Shown here in pieces: positions 10,976 through 21,771 of a stretch of 64,000 bases of DNA. The notes beneath the pieces were generated by a model. That model was not told the origin of the DNA. It ran no database searches and saw nothing but the letters and a program-made list of their open reading frames with translations. Positions within the stretch are counted from its first letter, which is position 1. Each line of letters starts with the position of its first letter. A program made the position numbers and the translations under genes. The DNA is taken from NCBI RefSeq assembly GCF_050947875.1, contig NC_134573.1, positions 35,899,115-35,963,114 on the forward strand. Reading direction: 5' to 3'. The stretch comes from Dermacentor variabilis. Its lineage: Eukaryota > Arthropoda > Arachnida > Ixodida > Ixodidae.

Positions 10976-11221
10976 AAACGAGTCTGGGCTCTAACAGTCA
11001 TTGAGACAGTCGAAGAGTGAGACTTTGTTTCTCAGTTGTTCAAGTTTGTAATGTATTTGTTTTACCTGCCATGTATATAGAAAAGTTTACGTATAAATAT
11101 TTCTTGTACATCTGATCTGCATCGCTTCCTGTCTGCGTTTGATCAACAACCGCCGATCATCGTCCGAGAAGCTTCAAGTTCCAACGGTGAAGCGAGGACG
11201 GAGAACGAACGAAACTTTACT

Positions 11222-13593
11222 CTGACTATGCAGGCCCCCCTAACTACCTCCTCGACCAGTCCATGACAGAAGCAGAAGTTCAGGCTGAACTCCAGAGATT
11301 TAACACGTCCTCAGCCCCCGGCCCAGACGGGGTACCTAAGAAGGCACTCCGGAATCTCGTCGTCCAATTCATTGCAGCCGTTACCGAACATTTGAATGGT
11401 TGCTGGCTCAAAAGGGCATCTTCCCACCGCAATGGAAAGAGGCCAAAGTTGTTTTCATACCTAAACCTGGGAAACCTCTGCTCACCTCTAACCTCAGACC
11501 CATCTCTATGACCTCTTCTGTCGGCAAATGGACGGAACACGTACTCCAGACCAGGCTCTGCCGGTATCTAGAAAGCAATGATCTGGTGCCCTACTGCATG
11601 TTTGCATTTCTTCCTGGTCTTTCCACACAGGCCGTCTTCCTACAGCTAAAACATCACATCCTAGATTCCCAAACCAACGACACCAAAGCTTTTCTATGTG
11701 TGGATCTTACTAAAGCATATGATAACGTTACACACTCAGCTGTCCTACATAACCTTACAACCTTAGGAGTCGATGCTAGGATGTACAACTACACCTGAGA
11801 CTTCCTTAGTCACCGCACAAACACACTTACATTCCGCGACCACCACCTCCCAGGCATCACATTGGGTGCACGAGGAACGTCCCAGGGAGCCGTCCTTTCC
11901 CCTATAATATTCACTGTAGCACTAGCTCAAATCCTCGACATCCATTTCAGCCTCTACACCGACGACGTCAATGTCTGGACAAACCGAGGCAGTGACGCCG
12001 AAATAGAATACCTGCAACTGGCACTAACCACCATCGACACATATGTACGGGACTGTGGCCTGACCTGCTCCCCCTCGAAACCGGAGCTCTTTCTCTACCG
12101 TCACAAGCAACACGATTCAGTTGATCCTCACATCATCCTTACGCTAGGTACCCATCCCACTAGTATCCAAAATCCAAAATCCGCGTGCTAAGGCTCCTTC
12201 TCCACTTTTTTGCGCACACTGAGAAGTGTGCGCAAGGAAGTGGACCACCCGATTGATACGCCGCATACAGACTACCCGATTGATACGCCACATAGTGAAT
12301 CGCCGCGCTGGCTTACACGAGGGGAACACGCTTCGCCACCCCCAGGCTAACATCATAAGCCGCACCACATATGCTTTTCTATACCTACCCTTCCGACAGA
12401 AGTAGAGAGACTGGGTAGACGCGCTCCTACGGAGTTGCATGACAGCAGCTCTACACTTTCCTCCCAGCACATCCAGTGACCGACTCCTCAAGCCCGGCGT
12501 CCACAATACCTTTGAGGAACTCACAGAAGCCACCTTTACGGCACAAATATTCCTTCTGTCTAAGAGGCTGGCCGCACTCTGTTATCCAAATTAGGCCTAA
12601 CCCAAATAACATCATACCAAAAGGTCCCCCTTTCTCCTATCCTCCGCTCTAACCTCAACATACCCCCATCCCCAAGAACATGAACCCTGAGCGATACGGT
12701 AACCGCAGAATAGCAAGTGCTCGGGCCCTGTACAAACAGTACGGCGAGGACAATGAGGTGGTCTATGTGGACGCAGCGGACTTTACGCCAGGCTGCCGTA
12801 TGGCCCTGGCGGTAGCCGACAATCAAGCAAACTTCTGACCTCCAGCTAAGTCATCACCGATTCCACCAAAGAGGCAGAAGAGGGAGCCATCGCACTTGCT
12901 CTTATCTCTACATCTGCCGCCACAATTATCACTCACTCAAAATCCGTCATTCTCAACTATGCCACTGGCTATTTGTCCCATACCGCTGCCCGCTGACTTC
13001 GCTTCTCGCAGCCCCGGTGCCCCATAACCCTAACCTGGACGCCAGCACATGCCGGCCTCCCTGGCAACGAGGAGGCTCACTCCTTGGCCCGAAGTCTCAC
13101 ATTCGGGCAGTAGGAGCCGAGCCCTCTCTACGGGCCGGGGAGTGCCTGCTCTCCTTCAGTAATATTCTCTCGTACTACCGGGAGAAGCGAAGAGAATACA
13201 CACCCACCGCCCCAACCCTCACCATAGAGTAGGCCGCACACTGGCCACGACAACAAACTCGGACTGCTCCATACCCCATACTATTACATGCCCGATACCC
13301 AGACCAATTCCCCTCAACATGCAAACTTTGCGGCAAACCAGGAGACTTCCTACACACCCTGCTCACATGCCCCACCTTCCCTCAACCCTTTTACACGCCG
13401 TGGCCAAGTCTTACTGCGAGACCTTATCAAGATCAGTGCCGGATCGTCTGCAGTGCTATAAGGATTGCGCTCCAAGGGCTCTCCTTCGCTTTCTAAGGAT
13501 GCCCCCTCACAGTAAGGGAGCACCCAAGTGTCATGTAGGGAGCTTCGCGCCCACCATTCATATCATTGGCAATAAATGTTTCTACCACCACCA
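11222..13593 (+). mobile_element. LINE L3 segment 3: RT, RNase H and 3' end
   Basis: RT begins with MTEAEVQAELQRFNTSSAPG at 11263. Further blocks are FIPKPGKP near 11452, NLRPISMTSSVGKWTEH near 11490, CVDLTKAYDN near 11700, GTSQGAVLSP near 11875 and YTDD at 11955-11966, where the usual YADD Ala is Thr. RNase H starts VVYVDAADFTPGC near 12760; the third catalytic Asp of the DS block reads His (THSKSV) near 12940. The HAGLPGNEEAHSLARS block is at about 13045. AATAAAT at 13571 and a short ACC tail mark the 3' end. Stops occur throughout, densest after 12190. Confidence 0.9.
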
Positions 13594-13982
13594 GTCCAAC
13601 GAACGCAGTAGGCGCGCTTGCTGATTTCACCGTCACCAAGTTGTTCGCTTGCTTTAGGGCACAAATTCGCCCAATAAACTCTCTAAGTTTACCACCGACG
13701 CATTGTCCCTTTCTGTTTGCCTGCGTGCCAGCCAGCTTGCCGTCCAGCTTGACAGCATTCACAAAAGGGTTTTCAAAACCGAAATTATTTTCCCAGTTTT
13801 GGTTTGACCCGCTTGCACGTTGCCTTAGCAATCGGAACGTTGTTCAGCATTACCATGTCGACGCAGTGCCTCATAAAATAATGTGCAGTTCAAATGAATT
13901 AACGCCAACACCTTCCTGAAGCTTATTACCCATACATTTTATCACATCCACTCATTCCCACAACCGTAACGAGGACATTCAG
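13594..13982 (+). other. Unassigned spacer, perhaps 5' UTR of the next CR1
   Basis: No domain in either strand. It directly precedes the 2A-bearing leader frame of the CR1 at 13983 and may be its 5' untranslated region; no boundary can be fixed. Confidence 0.4.
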
Positions 13983-16361
13983 TTGCTTACAGTAAATGGT
14001 TTCGGTTATAATAGTCGCTTTTTAATTGTGCTGCTGCTCCCAATGAAATGCTCTAAAATGTTGTGCTTGTTGTGGTGTTGCTTGCAGCTTTTGTTGGCTG
14101 GAGATATAGAGGGTAATCCTGGCCCCTCAACTGAGGATGTGCTTCAGCTTATCTTGGACAAGCCGGCATTGATGGATGATAGACTTGCGCGTTTTGAGGG
14201 AAAACTAGACACGGTGGCGCAGTCATGCACTAAGCTACTTGCACTCGAACGCAATGTGCACGATCTTAAGTGCGGTATCAGATTACAGCAGCAAAGAATT
14301 AATGACATAGAGGGTAGAGCTAGACGCAATAAAATTATGGTTTTTTGGTGTACCGGATAGCCCAAATGAGACGCACAAATACAAAGAAGGCAACGCTATT
14401 AAGGGCGTGTTTGGTAACCACCTTGGTGTGGCAGTGTCCTCAGTGCAAAAGATCCATAGGCTGGGCCGAAAGAAGGCAAACCTAGATGGACGCATTATCC
14501 TGAAGCTATATAACTAACGAGAAAATGGCCATCTTTAAGAACTGCAAAAAACTTAAGGATACGAAGATAACACTACCTGATGACTACTCAAAAGAGACAG
14601 TGCAGGAACAAGTCTACTTTGGCGTTCAGCGCAGTCTGATCGGCAGTCTGGTGCAAGGGTAAAGCTCGTGCATGATAAACTCTTTATCGGCGACGTTGCG
14701 CATACATGGGACTTGACGGCAAATGGACGGCCGAAGCACGCACTAACCGACAATCTGGACCGCATGAGTGCTCGTGACCACAGAAGGCCCAAGAAGTAAG
14801 GCTACTAAATATAAATGCGCAAACATTGTTAATAAGCACGAATCCTTCGAATGCCTAAGCTTAATACATGACCCTCACGTGGTTGGCATCACGGAGACGT
14901 GGTTACAACGCGACATTAAAAATGAAGAAAGTTACCCTAATTCTTCTAATGTCATACGCAATGACAGGACAACAAGTGGCAGTGGCGTAGCCTTGTTAAT
15001 CCAGAACTCAAATAAGTACTAACCACTTCCCGTCATTGAGTATCACGAGAGCATATGGTGCAAAATATTCATGGATAGATTCACTTTAATAATTGGTGTT
15101 ATTTATCATGCCCCTGGTAGCTTCTCAGTATTTCTTCAGAAGCTTGATGATTACATTGTAAGCATAACTAAGAAACGTAGTAGGGTAATACTAATAGGCG
15201 ATTTTACCCTGCCTGGTGTTGACTGGAATGCACGCATATCAAGTACTGCCGATAGGCTACATGCGGACTGTATGTTCTAAATTATGGCAAAACAGTCTAA
15301 TTCAAGTGGTAAATGAACAAACGCTAATACAGGGCCAATGGCACTCGATACTTGATCTGGTATATTGATCAGACGAGAGCTTTAATTGACAAATCGATGT
15401 ATAAGATGGAATATCGGACCATAAAACCAGAGCAGCCACCCCTAGGATAGACGATAAGGGTTTTGCCAAACATTGTAACACGTATGTGCTAAATTTTCGA
15501 AGGGCAGATGACACATCCGTCCTCGACCGCCTAGAGATAGCTCTTGACGCGATAGCGCAGGAAAATGACGTGCACCGTCTTTGGGCACATTTTAAGTCAA
15601 CAGTTGCAAATTGTATATCACAGTTTGTACCTGTCATACTAAACGCATAGAAGAGACAAACCCGTGGAACACTAGAACCATTATTCCCTTTAAACGCCGG
15701 CGCGCCCGGCAGGCAACGCCAAGAAACCCTGACACCATATCTGCTCTGAGCGTTCGAACTGAATTGAAGACAGTCAGGGCAACTTTCTTTTCAGCTACCT
15801 TGACCAATTACGTGCTAAATAGTCCGGACAGATTCTGGAGATACCTGTCCGGCTCAAAGCCAGCAATAACTGCAGCTCGCGTGAATGATAGCATTTGCAG
15901 CAAGCCAGACCTCATGGCAAAGGAATTCAATCATTTCTTATGTTCAGTGTTCTCGCCTGGCCAAATCAATCCCCCGATACGGGAATCACGGGTCACCTGC
16001 GGAGACGATACTCAAGTTTCGAAGGAAGGAGTATTAGAGCTCCTATAGAAACTAAATTGCAAGTAGTCATCAGGACCAGATGACATACCAAATGAATTTG
16101 TGAAACGCTAAAGTGACTGGGTCGCAAAATTCACAGTACAAATTTTTAGGGCATCATTAGACACCGGTACTTTGCCTGATGACTGGCTAATGGGCAGGGT
16201 GGTGCCGATCTTCAAAGAAGGAGTCAGATTCAACGTGAACAATTACTGTCCTATTTTTATTACATGCCCTGTTTGTAAATTGTTGGAACACATCCTCTGC
16301 AAGTATATAACAGATTACATGGAAACGAAAAAAAATATTTTATGCTAAACAACACGGATTT
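13983..16361 (+). mobile_element. CR1/L2-type LINE with 2A-like leader, 5' part
   Basis: Nearly full-length but decayed. The first frame (13983-14360) has a Leu/Cys-rich hydrophobic stretch, the 2A-like motif GDIEGNPGP, then a charged coiled-coil-like region (RLARFEGKLDTVAQ, LQQQRINDIEGRARRNKIMV) typical of ORF1 of these LINEs. The endonuclease starts near 14800: VVGITETWL at 14880, SGSGVALLI at 14980, GVIYHAPGS at 15093, LIGDFTLPGVDW at 15200. The linker carries NSPDRFWRYLSG near 15820, and RT begins with SGPDDIPNEFV near 16070, followed by LLEHILCKYI near 16280. Frameshifts and stops interrupt all domains. AACACGGATTT (16351-16361) is the left target duplication of the insertion that follows. 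Confidence 0.84.
14100..14126 (+). other. 2A-like ribosome-skipping motif (GDIEGNPGP)
   Basis: Residues 40-48 of the 13983 frame match the D-[VI]-E-x-N-P-G-P consensus exactly, preceded by CCLQLLLA. In other CR1/L2-type LINEs and in many RNA viruses such motifs make the ribosome skip the final Gly-Pro bond, releasing the upstream peptide. Here it would free a 47-residue hydrophobic leader from ORF1. Function is inferred. Confidence 0.75.
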
Positions 16362-16546
16362 CATGAATACATTGTTGTGCCAAAAAAAAAGGAAAATCCA
16401 TATTTGTGAGGGAGAGTACGAAACGACAGGTTGAGCGCTGATTGAGCAAGATTGAGCATACTCTCCCTCCCAAGTCTTTATTTTCCTTTTTTGGCGCAAC
16501 AATGTCATTAGAACCCAACCAACTCGCCCAGCAACAATTTCTACTT
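16362..16546. mobile_element. 185-bp palindromic insertion in CR1, 11-bp target duplication
   Basis: Flanked by perfect AACACGGATTT copies (16351-16361, 16547-16557). Removal rejoins the CR1 RT sequence. Inside, ATTGTTGTGCCAAAAA near 16371 is the inverse of TTTTTTGGCGCAACAAT near 16488, and GAGGGAGAGTA is the inverse of TACTCTCCCTC, so most of it folds on itself. The right end, ACCCAACCAACTCGCCCAGC, resembles Penelope-like terminal sequence and the 3' end of the element at 26935. A truncated Penelope-like copy is the likeliest source. Confidence 0.62.
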
Positions 16547-17892
16547 AACACGGATTTGCTAGGCGCCTCTCCACCGTGACCTACCTGTTCGAGACAGTTG
16601 AATACTTTTCGTTAGCCATAAACAACAAAGAAGGCGTAGATTTCATAGCATTAGATTTTCTAAGGCATTTGACAGGGTTTGCCATGCAAAGCTTGTGCAC
16701 AAGCTTTATGACACTGGTCTTAGTCCAAAAGTAGTACGATGGGTTCAGGCTTATTTAATGAATCGACAGCAGTCCGTAGAAATTTCTAATGAGCGGTCGT
16801 CAACATTGCCGGTTACGTCCGGCGTTCCTCAGGGGTCGGTCTTGGGGCCAGTACTGTTTCTGATATACATTAATGATATAACCATGAACATTAACCCACT
16901 AATTGAAGTACGACTATTTGCAAATGACTGTTTGGTGTTCTGCCGGGTAAAAAGCGCGAGTGACCAAATATTATAGAATGAGTCATTACAGATTATTAAT
17001 GGCTGGCGTACCTCATGGGATATTCACATTACCTTAAAGAAGTCTGCTCGCATGACTGTATAAAATAAGAAAGTACCCTCGCTTTTTTCTTATGCTATTG
17101 GCGGTGACAAATTAAAACGTAAAAAAAGAAATGAAATATCTTGGAATAACTATAACACATAATCTAAAATGGAACCGTCATGTGGCGATCACTTGTGGAT
17201 CCGCACTGCGAAAGCTCGGCTTGTTAAAAAGGAAATTGAAGTTTGCCAGTTCTAATGTAAAACTAAATACATACCGGGCGATTGTACGGCCTAGTTGAGA
17301 GTACGCAAGTATAGTCTGTGACCCATACCAGCAATACCTCATTAATAATCTAGGAAAAGTACAGCGTCTTGCGGCCAGGGTTGTCTTTTCCTGCTACAAT
17401 CGAACGCAATCAGTTACAGAGTAACTTGATGGGGCTAACCTTCCGACACTTGCTGAGCGCCGGAGGGTTGCTAGATTAAAATTGACGTTCCAATTACATA
17501 CGTGAATCCTAAACGTGGATTCCAGCCTGTACTTGAGACCTCCTTGCAAAATATCACCAAGGAATAATCACAGCTATGCTTTCATGCCTTATTCCTCCAA
17601 AGTTGATGCCTTCAAGCATTCTTTTTAGGTTAAAACAATTGTTGCCTCGACCAAACTTAATTCCGAGGTTTTGAAAATGTTGACTCTGTGGTTTCCTTTG
17701 AAAGAAAATTTGAAATGTTTTGCTAATCGTAAGTGTATATATATATGCCTTGTACTTATATATGCCTCGTAAATGATTGTTTATTAATTATTCTTGCGCA
17801 TACCACAGTTTTGTTATAACGTTGTATTTCCCACCCTGTAACTGCCCGAAAAATGCTCACAGTATGGACAAATAAATAAAATAAAATAAAAA
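16547..17892 (+). mobile_element. CR1/L2-type LINE, 3' part
   Basis: Continues the RT after the insertion: EGVDFIALDF and SKAFDRVCHAKL-like sequence near 16635-16690, YDTGLSPKVVRWVQAYL, VTSGVPQGSVLGPVLFLIYI near 16813, and FAND at 16917-16928 in place of YADD, which would be inactive. The thumb reads MKYLGITITHNLKWN near 17130, LRKLGLLKRKLKFAS and YASIVCDPYQQYL near 17300. The C-terminal block ANLPTLAERRRVARLKL is near 17440. The 3' end is the AAATAAATAAAATAAAATAA tail at about 17867-17892. Confidence 0.86.
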
Positions 17893-18175
17893 GAGCGTGA
17901 AACGTGCTCTAAATCGCACACTTTACTAAGGGTTATCAAAAATGTGTAATATAACGAAAATTTTCTCTTAGAACTACCCGCTTAGGGAATACCAATATTA
18001 CGTTAAATTAACAGCCGACAGGGCCAAGGAATTAACACCTACATATCTCACTGCGTTTTCGGTGCGCTACCCAGCCGGCCGACATGCATTGCACCATCGA
18101 TTGCGGCCATTCACGACCAAATTATTTTTCAGGTTTGTCCCGACGCGTATACACGAAATCTAATCACGCCGGAAA

Positions 18176-18347
18176 CTACTGCGGGACCGTGGTGACAAAA
18201 CCAGGAAGGAGGGTACGTGTCCGTACATTGTGCACGTCGTCTTCGTAGGCGGCCAGAATGCCGCGGAATCGCTCGGCGTGCTCGGACAGCCGGAAAATGT
18301 GGTCGCTGTACATAGAGTTCGCAGCAAAAGCTGTAGCGAGGACACCC
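18176..18347 (-). CDS. Candidate host exon 2 (membrane protein, prominin-like?)
   Basis: On the minus strand, TTGCAG ends at 18348 as a 3' splice site. The exon begins with one base that completes the split codon left by the exon at 21062-21300. It then reads 56 codons, GVLATAFAANSMYSDHIF onward, rich in C or G at third positions, to a TAG at 18178-18176. The first residues complete a hydrophobic membrane segment begun in exon 1; the rest is acidic and helical-looking (FRGILAAYEDDVHNVRT). The TAG may be the true stop or may lie in an intron if a GT within the last 40 bases is the donor. Function unknown; the prominin comparison is weak. Confidence 0.5.
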
Positions 18348-21061
18348 CTGCAAGTTGAGTAGATAATTCGCGATGCGCATCGTAAGCAGCACAGCTTGCC
18401 GATTTTGGTACAAGACGGCGTTGTTGGGGCTTGGCTACGCTTGGTTAGCCAACCGATCCGCTGTAGCGGGCTCGATAAAACGTATGCGAACCTAAGTGGT
18501 CACGCGCTGCAGGAGCGGCATGATCTTATAACAGTTCGCAGTGAGACATCGTTTGCTCGGACTTACGTGATTGATCACAACGTTAGTTTTACCAGCAAAA
18601 GCAAAATTCTGACCAATCGCACGAGGACAAGCGAATGGATCGCTTTGCGAAATTTTGCAATATCGAACCACACGGCTGGTATTTGGGGACAACTCAGTGT
18701 CTGGAGAAGCCAAACGGGGACAAAACGCGCTCTCGCCAGTCAGCCGTGGGACAGCGGTACTACGGTGGCAAAATCGGGAAGTATGCCACCTAAATCAGAA
18801 CTGCTGAAAACCTTACGCATGCCTGAACAATTTGCAGTCTGTAATTGATATTACAAGCACAAAAGTAGTTCAAAGTTGGGGCAGAATCGCAGACTGTTAT
18901 ACACGCTACGTATTTATATTTATATAGCCCGTAAAACACAAAATTCTTCGTGTGCGGCTGTTAACCTCACGTCACCAAAACTATTTTCTTTACCTAGGCC
19001 ATACAAGGACAAGGTGACTGTAAGAGGTGGATCCTCCCTGCTGCTCGACAGCGTGTCAATCGGGTCACGTGCTTGGGTAAATGTGTAAGCGTCTGAGTGC
19101 CCCATATGCTACGTGGGTCTTGGCCTTCTGCAGGTAATCGTCTGTTGCCTGCATTTACACGCTTGCGATTCTTAACAAACTCGCGGAATTGGGTGCCTCC
19201 ACATTTGGGCTACTTTTACAGCACGTTTACCGTTGTTCCAGCATGCGCTCTTTAGCACAAGTAGAAACCCTGCGATAAACGTCAAACCGTCCAACGGATT
19301 CGACTGTCGAGTGGAAGTGAGGACGCAATGCTTGCTGCCATCTTGCCGTTGTTATAAGGAAGGGCGAATACGTTTTGGGCACGTCATAAATACTGCCGCA
19401 AAGCAGAAAAATATAAAAAAACAGCATTAGGATGCGGTGTGAAATCCTGAGACTCTGAGCAGAAAGCGAAGGCTTTAGAGCAACGTCAACAACAGGCTAC
19501 GTACATGCACCTTTGTACTACGGACGTTATCCGCTGACTGCGCACTTTAGAGGTTTCTGCCACATAATATTGGTTGATTTCAGCGTTCCCGAAGACCGAC
19601 TCTGTAGACTTTGCGTGAATTCTACTCTGAATTGTTAATTATACCATGTTTAACATTCGAGCTATAGCCACTTCTAGACAATTCTTTACTAAGAAAAGTG
19701 AGCTATGACACTCACTGTTATTCAATTTTGCTGTACCCAGGCTATCCTTAATGTGTGCCGAACGCCACCTGGCAGACGTGATGACGAAACAGATGTGTGT
19801 CTTTGTTCTAGAGTTTCGTACGTGTTTTAATGACTCCTACGGCGGTGTGAAATCTCGCTAGGTGCTGCTTTGCGGAAGAAGTTTCTTCTTATAGATCCGT
19901 CATGTCAACAAAAAGAATAAAAAAATCGTTTGGCCGTACGTCTGGCGTTTTTCTAGACATTTCAATAACGCCTATGAGCGATATGACCCCTGCTTTTGGT
20001 CCCTCAGTTTTATTGCTATATTTTGCAGCTGTAGAATATAACACCTTTTTTTATTTTTCCGGACAGCGTAGGTTACCTTTCATAATCTTTATTGCGCCAT
20101 TCATCTGTTCTGATAGGATGTGCATTGACTGCGAAATGAAAAAAAAGAGCAATTGACAATGAGTAGCGGGGGCGGCAGTTTTGTCAGGCTTTCCGACAAA
20201 ACTTTTTTTCTGCAGCTGCTCCACTCAACGAATAGAAAAACGGTTTTAATGAAAAGTCAACAATGGGGCTATTAGAGACGCGGTTGCTGGATTCTCCATG
20301 TGTAGTTCGATAACGCTATTCCGCATCGCCAATAGAAAAGTTTTAGAAAAAGGGCCCCACACGTTTGGGGCCCCGAAGAGCTTTGCGGGTGTTAGTGTTG
20401 GGGCATGCACGAGTGAAGAGTTTTAACATATCGCTTTGCCTTAACGAATAGCGTCGTGCGCTGACAGCGCCATCACGGCGTCAAAGAAAAACTGTTAGAA
20501 ATAATGAAATGAAATATACCATTTTGCGATACGAAAAGTAATTTTGACTTTCGTGTTTTCGCGTTAAATTACATTTGAGAGGTTATTCTTTTAGCAGCCA
20601 GCGAATAGTGGGGCTTAGTTTAGAGTGACCAACTTTACGTGCCTTCACCAGTCAACATAAACCGTGTTTGTTGACGCAGACTTTGGGGCAGCTTTTGGGG
20701 CTGCCGCTGAATCATGAAATAGCGTGCCCGACGCAAAACCAAAAGTAGGTGGCGTCTCGCGCTTGCGAAATGGATTCGACGGTATTTCTTTGGGGGCCCC
20801 AAACGTTTGGATCTGGGGCCTCTATTCTAAAACTCTCTAATGATAAAAACGACCATAAGTTTTGCCTTCGCCGGGATGGTGACATAGCAGTCCTGAATCA
20901 AACATGCTACTTGATGCTCAAGATCATCACGTCACAGCACTTAGTGAACACGTCGAATTAGCTAATAATGTGTACGAAACGCGTACTGCTAAAGTTGTAC
21001 GCTTTTTTTAATGGCGGGCGTTTGTGCGTAAGTATGCATGGCTGCGCGTTACATCGCCTAC
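18348..21061 (-). other. Probable intron (2.7 kb) with a MITE
   Basis: Lies between the two phase-matched exons. AT-rich, with no readable coding domain on either strand. It contains the palindromic MITE at 20339-20834. Short open frames (65-150 codons) show no domain. Confidence 0.42.
20339..20834. mobile_element. MITE-like element with complex inverted termini
   Basis: Left end 20339-20374 (AGTTTTAGAAAAAGGGCCCC, then CACGTTTGGGGCCCC) is the inverse of the right end 20792-20834 (GGGGGCCCCAAACGTTTGG, then TGGGGCCTCTATTCTAAAACT), with a five-base difference between the two blocks. Each terminus is itself nearly palindromic (GGGGCCCCAAACGTTTGG). The interior, about 420 bp, has no coding frame. 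Target duplication is unclear. This is the form of a non-autonomous DNA transposon. Confidence 0.6.
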
Positions 21062-21300
21062 CCGAGAAAAAACAGGAGAACGGCCATGGAGCCCCTGAGC
21101 ACGGCGAGACGGCATCGGTCGGTGCCCGACGGCTCCTCGTCCAGCGCATCTTCGAGGTCAGAAGTGCTGCTTGACAGGAACATAAGGCCTCCAGGAATCA
21201 AGTTGAGCAGCGCGATGACGATCGCCACCAACGTCAACGCTGGATACGTGGCCAGCATCTGCGTAGCCACACGTAGAGAATCTCTCACAAAAGCATAGGG
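21062..21300 (-). CDS. Candidate host exon 1 (membrane protein, prominin-like?)
   Basis: Minus-strand frame opening after AAACAG at 21306-21301 (3' splice site) and closing at GG|GTAGGC (5' splice site, GT at 21061-21060). It encodes 79 codons plus two bases: PYAFVRDSLRVATQML, a membrane segment TYPALTLVAIVIALLNLIPG, a short acidic loop (DLEDALDEEPSGTDRC), then LAVLRGSMAVLLFFLG, the start of a second membrane segment completed by the exon at 18347. Third positions are GC-rich, unlike surrounding DNA. Two membrane segments around a short Cys-bearing loop, followed by a long soluble part, recall prominins (five-pass membrane proteins). Other exons are not recognised in the window. Confidence 0.58.
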
Positions 21301-21394
21301 CTGTTTCCGCGATTGTGGCTTTCGACGGATCGAATAAGGGTCAGAGCAGAATGAATTAATTCAACTATCTGAAATGAATAAGCATAGCAAAGCT

Positions 21395-21700
21395 TCATTT
21401 GATAGGAAGAGGTTTTAAGGAGGGGTGGTCGAAGGGCCCACAGTCCAGGGCCCCAATGGCCTCTGCCGCCTGCATGACCTGGCTACTTAAGGATTGTTGT
21501 CTTGCCAAGTCGGAACGGGCGAGCATACCCACCGTAACATGTATTACGGTGGGTATGCCGCGGCCCCAAGGGCAGTTAGCCATATAGAGAGTGGGATACA
21601 TGGCGCTTAACACTTTTAGATGGGGGGAATGCCCCATTCTGTATTTTGCGCAAATCGGCGACCTCTTCTCGGCTGTCACGGGCGAGGCGGCGGGTATTTT
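21395..21700 (-). mobile_element. Possible LINE C-terminal fragment
   Basis: A minus-strand frame of 94 codons contains LARQQSLSSQVMQAAEAIGA then LDCGPFDHPSLKPL, which resembles the last residues and 3' flank of tick I-superfamily LINEs, where a line such as Q..LV..A..AA...G precedes the stop. The zinc motif is missing and the match is short. A chance frame cannot be excluded. Confidence 0.33.
21523..21558. repeat. Perfect 15-bp inverted repeat
   Basis: GCATACCCACCGTAA (21523-21537) and its exact inverse (21544-21558) around a six-base spacer CATGTA. Confidence 0.9.
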
Positions 21701-21771
21701 CTGCGGACTTCGCGCTGATGAGCAAGGATGTCTTAGGCATTTAAACTCTACTTCATTCGAAGCAGCATAGG

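Larger units (their letters stand above)
9837..11221 (+). mobile_element. Solo LTR (1385 bp) inside LINE L3
   Basis: The LINE frame stops at LTQPD (9836) and resumes as YAGPPNYLL at 11227. What lies between begins TGTAAGG and ends CTTTACT, near-inverted termini of an LTR with the final A changed to T. It is flanked by a 5-bp duplication CTGAC (9832-9836 and 11222-11226). Removing the insert and one CTGAC restores L3 in frame. The insert has no long frame, a TATA box at 10771 and three 58-bp repeats downstream of it, so it is best read as one LTR left after LTR-LTR recombination. Orientation is inferred from the TATA box. A short non-autonomous LTR element is the alternative. Confidence 0.77.

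Noticed and set aside
16362..16546. Hammerhead ribozyme
   Set aside because: CTGATTGAG and CGAAAC pieces are present but not in an arrangement I can fold into the three-stem core; left as a suggested search only.
18396..18848. 150-codon plus-strand frame
   Set aside because: No domain, AT-biased third positions, lies in the putative intron on the opposite strand.
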